Shown in pieces: positions 56,064-64,000 of a stretch of DNA of 64,000 nt. The notes under the pieces were generated by a model. That model was not told the origin of the DNA, ran no database searches, and saw nothing but the letters and a program-made list of their open reading frames with translations. Both the position numbers and the translations under genes were made by a program. Source of the DNA: Termitomyces sp. T153 (taxonomy: Eukaryota > Basidiomycota > Agaricomycetes > Agaricales > Lyophyllaceae); contig JACKQL020000046.1 in the NCBI GenBank assembly GCA_018296165.2, positions 310,001 to 374,000 of the forward strand, given 5' to 3'. Position 1 is the first letter of the stretch; each line of letters opens with the position of its first letter.

Positions 56064-57948
56064 ATGTCGACTACTGTTCTTGCCCGTCCTCGTCCTGCTC
56101 CAGCCGATGCATTCCCGACACAAACCTCCAACACACAGGCCGACACTGAGGCTGTCTTGCTTCGTCACATTCCATCTAATGCAGAGCAAGCACCAGGTCT
56201 TTCCAAGGCGTCCCATATGCAGTTTCTTGTTCGCAATCTCACGCAAGGATTCCCTGCAAGATATGTAAGCCAAGATGCCAGCCAACCTTGGCTATTGTTC
56301 TGGACCATACAAGCATTTAGTATCCTTCAAGTGGGTCTCGATCCGGGTAATAAACAACGGTATGCATGAAACCGCGATCATTGCACACGCGATAGGTATC
56401 TCACAACTACACAGTATGATCAATAAAATATTAACCGCCCAACACCCTGATGGAGGATTCGGTGGAGGACCTGGGCAAGCGGCTCACCTCTTGCCAACCT
56501 ACGCGTCAGTGTGCGCGCTCGCCATCGTCGGTCGCCCAGGACCCGAAGGTGGTTGGGACCAGATCGACAGGTGCGTATGAATTTAGCTGATAGTAGGCTT
56601 GATAAGATGATTCTGGGATAGAAAGAAGATGTATGACTTTTTCATGTCGTTGAAACAACCCGATGGTTCCTTCCTTGTCGCGCACCATGCAGAGGTCGAT
56701 GTTCGGTACGTTGAATCTCATAATCGCGCCCATTTTCATATTCTCAAGCACTGTATAGTGGAATTTACTGCCTCCTTGTAACCGCCACGCTCCTTGACAT
56801 CCTTACGCCTGAGTTGGTCGAGGGTACTGCTTCCTTCATCGTTTCCTGCCAGACCTACGAAGGAGGGTTTGCTTCGGCATCACAACCCTATTACGCCGCT
56901 TCTTCCTCGTCGTACCCAGAGGATCTCGCTGATCACACGCCACACCGGCTGCTGGAAACACCGCGTCCAGCTCTTGGCGAAGCTCACGGTGGCTATACAT
57001 TCTGTGCACTTGCAGCGTGGGTGCTGCTATTACCATTCCGCGATGACAACGAGGTGGTTCCGCCCGAAATTGATGTTGGTAAACTGCTGAGGTGGCTGGT
57101 GATGATGCAAGGGAATGAGATAGAACTAGGCGGGTTCAGGGGCCGTACGAACAAGTTGGTGGACGGTTGTTATTCGTGGTGGTGCGGAGGCGCGTTTGCA
57201 CTGCTAGAGGCATTGGGAGTAGGTAAACAAGAGAATGATGCAGCTCCGGCGAAAGAAGGCGAGTCACTGACGGAGGAGTGGGCTGACGTCGACGGTATGT
57301 TTTTATGTCTTCCCGTTTATTCGTCAATTGATGAGAGCTACAGATTCACTGTTCAACCGACGGGCACTTCAAGAATATATATTATATGCAGGCCAACATC
57401 CAGCGGGAGGTTTACGAGATAAACCACCGAAGTACGCCGTCTTCAACTCCCTTCCCAGAGCGTCGCTCATATTCTACTAGAAACCCGGATGCCTACCATA
57501 CTTTATATTGTCTTTCCGGGCTTTCAATCGCACAGCATCGTATCTCTCCGTCAGATGCGCGACGAGCCCAAATTCGTAATTCTTGGGATGCCACTCGCTT
57601 CCATGCTTCGGGTATGCTCCTGTTTAAGATTTCATCGAAATGAACCTCATTTGTTTCGTAGACTTGAAGATCAGCGAGAGTGTCCTACCTGGCGGGATTA
57701 GACAAAAGATTTTTGAGGATGCACTGGCTTGGGCACAAGATGAGGGTGGATCAATCATTGTCGGTGGCTCACAAAATCGCGTGGTATGTTTCAAAGCATA
57801 TTCTCACAGCAGCGACCCATTTACTTTGCATTTTGCTTAGAATGCAACACATCCACTATTTAACCTAACAATTACTCATACAGAGGGGCTAATGGGATAC
57901 TTTTATGGACAGACACTGTCGCCCCATTCATCAAGAAAACCATCATGA
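56064..57948 (+). CDS. RAM1: Protein farnesyltransferase beta subunit
   Basis: Multi-exon gene for the catalytic subunit that attaches farnesyl to CaaX proteins such as Ras and fungal pheromones. Prenyltransferase alpha-alpha repeats are seen: HPDGGFGGGPGQAAHLLPTY, LKQPDGSFLVAHHAEVDVR, CQTYEGGFASASQPYYAAS, GEAHGGYTFCALAAWVL and ELGGFRGRTNKLVDGCYSWW. The zinc ligands fit: Asp and Cys in LVDGCYSWW, His in DAYHTLYCLSGLSIAQH. The last exon reads ATHPLFNLTITHTEGLMGYF and ends at 57948. All junctions I checked are GT-AG and keep frame. The long spacer SASQPYYAASSSSYPEDLAD within repeat 3 is a fungal-type insertion. Confidence 0.92.
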
Positions 57949-58355
57949 CAAACGCTGGATATGGGGAGACTGGAAGAATTTATCTACATTTTAATGTCAT
58001 AGGAAGGAAGGACGCCTGATGGGACATTGTCATTTACGTATGTATAAATCGTGAGGTTTAGATATGGTGATGTATGATAAATATGCGGATAGCATTCTTG
58101 AAGGCCATAATAATAGTGCGAGGAGGTATGTGAGCGTAGCAGGCTGTTGACTATCGCGATTAAGATGTATAAGTGAGCGTATGCGGCATCCATTTCCACG
58201 AACAATTTTGCGGCAATATTAGAAGCAGAGTGCAAGCAAGATGATGGCAGGGTAATGCAATATTTTGAGCCAATAACCAAAGCTGTTCCACGGATCTCTC
58301 AAAAACATTGATCAGACGGGTGTGTCCTGGACAACACGTTTATTGTGACCCTTTG

Positions 58356-60121
58356 TCAGTACATGAAACAAACTTGAAAGGACGAAAAACATACAAGAAT
58401 ACTTTCGTTGTCCGACTTTGCACCCTGTATAACAGTGTGGCTCAATTGCGGGTCCGTAGCTTCTCTATTGAGCACTTGACGCTCTTCCGTTGTTTCAAGA
58501 CCGCTTTTGCTTGTCGAGTGTGAACTCGTGCTTGGCTCCGCGCTTGTTTTGACGGTTTCGTTCACTGTGTCGGCCTCTTTTTCATCCTGCTTCTTTGGTT
58601 CACGATCCTCCTCCGTTTGAGGTCCATTTCTGTCATTCGAGTCATCCGTAAGAGCGATTTTTGGCTCTCCTACGACTCCTTTCGCTGCGTCAGCTTCTCC
58701 ATTTTCCTTCTTGGCGTCATGTTCAACGATAGCAGGTGTCTCGACATCTTCCACAGCTGATTTTCCATCTTGAGTCTTCCCTCTGCGTTCCTTCGGCTTT
58801 GAGTTTGAGATATCACGCTTTCCTCGTCCCTGGCCCTTGACACGCGCTTTCTTCGCGTCTGTTCGCTGAGCACGTACTCCTTTCACACGTTTTTCTTTTG
58901 CTTTCTGTTCGGCGAGTTCGAGGACCTCCTTCACTCGTTTCACTTGCTTGGGATCATTCCACCACCCATGTGCAGAAGGCAGTGCATCCTTAGAGTGCGA
59001 GTAAATACACTTCAGATCTCCGAATTTGCAGGAAGAAAGAAGATAGTACAAGCAGACGTTTTTGCCACTGTAACACTTTTGTCAGATGCAGTCAACAAAG
59101 CCACAACCCACTCACAGATCATCACGAACACTCTTCTCATCTGGCGCGTGTGAGAAATCACACTCGATGCCCCGTGCACACCCATCATGATTATAGAATC
59201 GACATGGCACTCCGTTTCCCACATGGTTACAATCACTCGAGTCAGAAGGCTCAGCGATTTCTAACTTGTCGTCGTCATATCGTGGAAATGCAAAGTCAAC
59301 AGGCTCGCCGTCCGGGGTGACATCAGAAGAAGGAGGATAAAGAACATGGCTGCCGATTTTAGTGGCTTGGAGGAGAGATAGTGTACGTCCAAGAGAGCTG
59401 TGGGCAAGAACATGAACGGGATCATGTGCAATAACTATCTCAAAGTCTGACATAAAGCGAAGTTCAATCAGAGCAAGAAAACAAAGCCGGAAGAGATCCG
59501 CACCAATTTTTGCAGCAGGTAGAAGGCCCTGCTCGAGCCGGGCGACTCCTCTGTAATAACGCGCCTCAAGAGATTTTGGATCAAATGACAATGCACGTGT
59601 GGCTGCATGCGTCGCGTCAACATACCTATAAATGAGACACAGTGTTATCAAGAACTGGTGCTTGTTGAGATAGTCTACTCACAATCCACGCTGTATGTAT
59701 GTTCTAGCGAGTTTTAGATAAGATTCTGGGCTTGATGGCCAGAGATTTGTTGCATCGAAATAACATGTCGATGCGCCAACATAGTCCTTCTGATCAAATA
59801 ACGCATCACCCTAGACAGCCGTTGTCAGAGGAATAGAAATTCGGTGGCATCCCAGAGGTTCAGAGATTTACTGACCACTTGACATGCTTCGTCTGCAAGC
59901 TGGTGGTTGCGTTCTCTACGTTCTAAGCGTTGTAGTGCACGATCTTTGAGTGCTTTTTCTCTCGCCTCGATTTGTTCCTTGGCAGTCAAAGGTGCCAGCT
60001 GCACAATGTCAACGCTTTCCGTGCTTGGACTAGGGTTGATGGAGACAATTTCATGTGGCTTCAGGATCTCGTTATAGAGCGCCATATTCTGTATATCTGC
60101 ATGATAATTAGACGAGGACAT
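58356..60121 (-). CDS. TPR and CCCH zinc finger protein
   Basis: Multi-exon gene from ATG 60121 (MSSSNYHADIQNMALYNEIL). A charged helix is followed by a TPR region: GDALFDQKDYVGASTCYFDA, YLKLARTYIQRGLYVDATHA, ALSFDPKSLEARYYRGVARL. Then come two CCCH fingers, CRFYNHDGCARGIECDFSH (C-x7-C-x5-C-x3-H) and CLYYLLSSCKFGDLKCIYSH. The last 200 residues are Lys/Glu-rich and probably disordered. CCCH fingers usually bind RNA; the exact role is unknown. Similar TPR-plus-CCCH proteins are common in agaricomycetes. It is divergent from USE1 with a 172-bp spacer and converges on the farnesyltransferase gene. Confidence 0.85.
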
Positions 60122-60293
60122 GGCAGGACTAGCAGAAAGTGATCGTACAGGGGGTCTTTGAGAGGTCCAGCCTCGTCACCCTTAAGTTTCAAAGTCCAAA
60201 TTTCGGATCACTCACGTGAACGTGATCGCGTTTGATCTGACAATGATCTGAATCACGTCACGAGCCTGCGGCATTCCGTTGGACACGACGACC
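60122..60293. promoter_or_regulatory. Divergent promoter, TPR-CCCH gene and USE1
   Basis: 172 bp with a CACGTG E-box at 60213-60218 and nearby partial repeats (gaacgtgatc, atcacgtcac). No TATA box was recognised. Confidence 0.5.
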
Positions 60294-61311
60294 ATGACTT
60301 CTGCCGACGACCCCGTTCACGATGAAATCAACCTTGTACGACTAGTAAGACGCTTAGAACGAGACACTCCAGACCAGCCGTCGAAGGATATCACGCTAGA
60401 AACGTGGATTAAGGCTCAAGGCACATTGCAGGTATGCCAAATTCTGCATGTTCGGCGTTTTCTGATGATCTGAAGAAAGTGAAATTCGCTCGGAGGCTGC
60501 TCAAAAATGTTGAATTATATGGTGAAGACCAGTCTCCGTAAGTTTTCAAATCCGTTTCCTGAAGGCATTCAAAGAATTGTAAGAATTGTATCCCAACAGA
60601 AAGAAGATGCAGCACCTTAGTGATATCCGTATAAAGCTTGAAAAAATAGAAACGCATTTCAAATCCATTGAGAAAGTACGTCGCTATATGATTTTCCTTT
60701 CCGTACACCGTTCAACGTGTTTGTCCTCCTAGCCTCAACCTGCACGACTGCCTTCAATTCTTTCAAGGATCTCACGACCTGCCCGGCCGCCAACAGCAAG
60801 CTCCTCAAACCCTCTCTCTATCCCCCTAGAAGACGAGTCATTATCAATCCCCACAGACGACTTACTCCTCCCCGCAGATACTCCTTCCTATCCCTCCTCT
60901 ACTAGCTTTTCCTTCCCTACGCCAATGACCCTTATTCCGACTACCATTCCGTCCTCGACTGACCCCTCGACCTCTACATCCACAGCCGTAACGACTGGTG
61001 CTGCACCTCGACTTGGCTTCCTCCAGAATTCGAACGCGATTCAAGAGGAGCTTTTTGATCAGATATCCCAGATGGCTACGCAACTCAAAAGGAATACGGT
61101 GCATTTCTCTGAATTGCTAACAAAGGACAAGGCCGTTGTAGAGGAGACCAAGGAGAAGCTGGAGAGCAACTTTGATGTGATGCAGAAGGAGAGGTTGAGA
61201 TTGAGAGACCATAGGGGAAAGAGCTGGGGAACAACTTGGTTGTCTGTACTTGTGATGGTGACGGTGTTACTCTTGTTCGTCATTATGGTTGGCATTATTC
61301 GATTCACTTGA
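60294..61311 (+). CDS. USE1: USE1-like SNARE of Golgi-to-ER transport
   Basis: Four exons were traced, from ATG 60294 (MTSADDPVHDEINLVRLVRR) to stop 61311. USE1 is the fourth SNARE of the ER acceptor complex for retrograde COPI vesicles. Visible: an N-terminal helical part (VKFARRLLKNVELYGEDQS, KMQHLSDIRIKLEKIETHFK), a Ser/Pro linker, then the SNARE-like coil EELFDQISQMATQLKRNTVH and SELLTKDKAVVEETKEKLES. A C-terminal transmembrane anchor, WLSVLVMVTVLLLFVIMVGI, ends the protein. Layout and length suit the family; the coil's central polar residue was not assigned. Confidence 0.78.
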
Positions 61312-61461
61312 ACAATCAGAATTCGGTGATTGCGATGAAGCCACAATTCCTGCGTTTATCCAACTTGAAAGACAAAGAAACAATGACAAAGGACATATTG
61401 AGTATCGATTCTGCAGTAGAATTGACGGTCTTTCTCCATAATGCTCAACCACCTTCCCTAC

Positions 61462-63252
61462 TTAAAGGACACCCGAACACACACCTTCGAGCCACTCAAC
61501 ATCACTCCTCACCGTAGTCAAGTTCTCATATCCTCCCTCCGTAATGACGACAACATCCTCGATCCTAACCCCACCTACACTCTCGTACCTCTTCAACACC
61601 TCCGCATCTACGAAGCTTGAGTCGTGTGCCTTGGCACGGCCCAACAAGTGCGGAGAGAAATAGATCCCTGGCTCAACAGTGACCACCATGCCCTGCTCTA
61701 AGGGCCTTCGGAGCCTCAAATACCTATATAGACTTTGGTGGCCCCATTTTGCCTCGTTCACAGTTGGCTTGGCGCCTTCACCTAGTACGACGATGTTCCC
61801 AGATATAGGGTCGGTAGGTTTAGAGACGGTGGGGACGTCGTGTACGTCCATGCCTAACGAGTGGCCGAGTCCATGCGGGAAGAAAGCAGCAGTAAGTCCT
61901 GAAGCTAGAATCGCCTCTTCGGTGTGCTCTGCGCCCGAGCGGAAGATGCCTAGACGCTGGAACCCGCGGATTAATGTATGGTGGCAGACCAGCTGAACCT
62001 CGTCCCAATGCAGTCCTGGTTTAAGTAATGCAAAAGAAGCGTGTTGCATTTCCAGCACCAGGGAGTAGATCGCACGAGCTTCGAGTGTGAATTTTCCCCC
62101 GTTACCGACAGGCATCGTCCGTGTTATGTCGGAGGCATAGTTGGACCATTCGCAGCCTGCGTCAATAAGGAGAACTTGAGGGAGGATCTGTTTGTCCAGT
62201 GAAGAGGTGGTGAATGAGGCAGTATTGCGGTGATCGTGAGGGGAGACTGGACCCCAGGCAAAGTCACGGTCGTTGCAACAGTAGTGAAGCGTTGAAGCAC
62301 GGGTAGAGGCAGCGACAATGGGGAGGTAGGCTTGGTGTACAGCTCTAGAACCCTGTGTAAGAAAAGCCTACGGCGATTTGGGAGCACGCACCCTTCGCGT
62401 CTACATGAAGCTACGAAAATTGCCTCTGCCTCTGCTTCCTTTTCAATGAGCCATTCTCCGGGCAGAAGAGGGCAATCAGCTGCTGCTGCGCCTTGGCGAA
62501 GACCGTTCTTGACAGCTTGACCGAGCACTCTCATCACGACCTCGTGTGCACGCGAGCTGATGGCGTTTGCTCGGCGGATTAACTCGATTTCGTATGCGTC
62601 TTTAGTAAGGCGTGCATTCTGAAGAGCAGTCAGGAGGTAATAGTCCGTAACAGCAACCGAGTCTTGCGCGAGAGCAAACGAAGTATACGTTGCAGGTAGC
62701 TCTGGATAAAGAGGTGAGTTGCGAGGGAGTGTGTGGACGAGTGCACCTGGGTGTGCAGTGAGAAGGGTAGTAAGGGTTTCTTGTAAGGCAGAGGGGTGAT
62801 CGACTCGGGTGGCGTCGTGTGACTGTGCAGCAACGGCGAGAGAAGGAGGTGGAACGGACCACATAATATCATCTTCATTTGCCTCGGGGATGAAAAGATC
62901 GGCAGAGGGTGTCTGTTCAAGTGAAGTGCCGGGCTGGTAAGCCGCTAGCAGGAACGAAGAGGGCACATTGCAGCCTGTCAAGTAGTAGAAATTGGACTCT
63001 TGACGAAAGACCAGCTCGCGATCTGTATCATGGCGAAAACCAGTGACTTCACCAGCCAGAAGCAAAATTTGCGGCTACAGAAGAGTCAATGGAAGCCTTG
63101 GATGAGCCCAAGGACCTACCTTTGTCTGTTCTGCGGAAGGTAGCAGCTTCACGAGCTGCTCAAAGGTCTTTCGAACATGACTAGAAGCTGTTGAACATGT
63201 TGAATCGACTGATGATGGTGTTAGGCGAAGACCGACCTGGATACAGTGTCAT
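61462..63252 (-). CDS. Xaa-Pro aminopeptidase / prolidase (M24B metallopeptidase)
   Basis: Several exons, ending at 61462. The enzyme removes an N-terminal residue before proline or splits Xaa-Pro dipeptides, using two metal ions. N-terminal domain: ILLLAGEVTGFRHDTDRELV and FRQESNFYYLTGCNVPSSFL. Catalytic domain: LLIDAGCEWSNYASDITRTM (two Asp ligands), FFPHGLGHSLGMDVHD (His), VVTVEPGIYFSPHLLG (Glu) and G-GVRIEDVVVITEGG (Glu). All five ligands are present. The 5' end is uncertain: HVRKTFEQLVKLLPSAEQTK near 63180-63120 is clearly coding, but no ATG joins it in frame, so a small first exon is missing from my model. It is divergent from RRP42. Confidence 0.85.
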
Positions 63253-63302
63253 GATAAGAGGTCAAGTTATCAGTCGGGGTTCGGATCAGTTTCCGACAGA
63301 AA

Positions 63303-64000
63303 ATGTTGTCCCTCTCCAAGGCCGAGAAATCCTACATCCAGGCCGGTCTCCTCGCCTCGCCCTCTTCTCGTGCCGATGGACGTGCTTTACTTGATTTTCG
63401 CTCGGTAGCACTCGAAACGGGCGTGGCACCTCTTGCCAACGGGAGTGCACGTCTCAGTATTGGAAGGAATCCCCATGACGGCGGAGGAGGTACTGAGGTC
63501 GTTGCTGCAACGAAGCTTGAAGTAGAATCAGTCGACGAAGACGGCCAAGGGAAAGACGGTGGTCGCATAGTATGTACAGTAGCCTGGTGAGCCCTGCCGT
63601 CTTCCGCGAACTCTCCATAATCACTAATTGCACAAGACCATCTAGTTCACCTTCTGCCTATCCACATCTCTCTTCTTCTGCACTCGATGACATCCAGGCA
63701 GATCTCACCTCTCTCTTGCACCAAACCATCTCGCACTCCTCCTTGCATCCCAGCAACCTCACCATACTGAAGTCTAAGAAATCTTGGCTGCTCAACCTTG
63801 ATGTTCTAGTCCTTTCAGACGCGGGAAACATCCTCGACGCGTTGTTTATGGCTTCTCGGGCTGCCTTGTGGGATACGCGTGTTCCAAGGACCAGAGGGGT
63901 CGAATACAAGGCACCCACGCGCAAAGATACAGGGAAGGACAAGGAAGACATGAATGTTGACGAGGACGAACATGAGAACGCGCAGAAACAGAGTGGGTTC
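63303..64000 (+). CDS. RRP42: Exosome complex subunit RRP42 (partial, cut by right edge)
   Basis: The ATG at 63303 gives MLSLSKAEKSYIQAGLLASP, SRADGRALLDFRSVALETGV and PLANGSARLSIG, the N-terminal signature of the RNase PH-like ring subunit Rrp42. An intron after 63588 leads to exon 2 (63641-64000), with DDIQADLTSLLHQTISH, KKSWLLNLDVLVLSDAGNIL and DALFMASRAALWDTRVPRTR. The latter is the conserved WxLxVDxxVLxxDG block of the fold, with an acidic loop following. The nine-subunit ring threads RNA to the exosome nucleases; this subunit is structural. The rest lies beyond 64000. Confidence 0.93.

Overview
The window is a piece of a basidiomycete genome, most likely an agaricomycete mushroom-type fungus. 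Almost every gene is split by short GT-AG introns of about 42-70 bp. Several genes have fungal architectures (a Rua1 C-terminal domain protein, a HAM1-like protein, a sacsin-like/BTB gene, a Tse2-like ADP-ribosyltransferase). The mobile DNA is a Ngaro-type tyrosine-recombinase retroelement plus Ty3/gypsy. All coordinates come from reading frames and splice junctions done by eye; no search was run.

Layout. 1-11.5 kb is a normal gene block: an MFS monocarboxylate-type transporter (cut by the left edge), mitochondrial rRNA methyltransferase MRM2, histone H4 and a decayed H4 copy, mago nashi with a 6-nt microexon, SUS1/ENY2, and a HAM1-like protein. 11.7-18.5 kb is a large sacsin-like gene with a BTB end that carries many frameshifts and is read as a pseudogene. 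18.7-22.3 kb holds a Rua1-like zinc protein, a Gvp36-type BAR protein (start codons 42 bp apart, divergent) and a truncated kinase-like gene.

22.5-36.3 kb is a transposon cluster. It contains a plus-strand gypsy integrase relic, a complete but disabled Ngaro element with split direct repeats (A1, B1, A2, B2), and a minus-strand gypsy element in a 6.5-kb zone that has almost no CpG. The cluster ends in a second copy of the 3' end of the BAR gene. 36.3-38.7 kb is a 1.15-kb unit in two full copies plus a partial third, encoding an unknown acidic protein.

39.3-47.5 kb holds an FtsJ-like methyltransferase and a TFIIIC small subunit (start codons 35 bp apart), a decayed membrane protein gene, a Tse2-like ADP-ribosyltransferase, a hAT-like non-autonomous element and alanine aminotransferase. 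48-64 kb is dense housekeeping: an inverted relic of the TFIIIC gene, MAK21/NOC1 and NOP53 sharing one promoter, ribosomal protein uL23, mitochondrial uS10, farnesyltransferase beta, a TPR-CCCH protein, the SNARE USE1, a Xaa-Pro aminopeptidase and exosome subunit RRP42 (cut by the right edge).

Common threads are RNA and ribosome biology (MRM2, FtsJ-like, mago, SUS1, NOC1, NOP53, uL23, uS10m, RRP42, TFIIIC), close divergent promoters, and decay of transposons in a pattern expected from methylated-CpG deamination.
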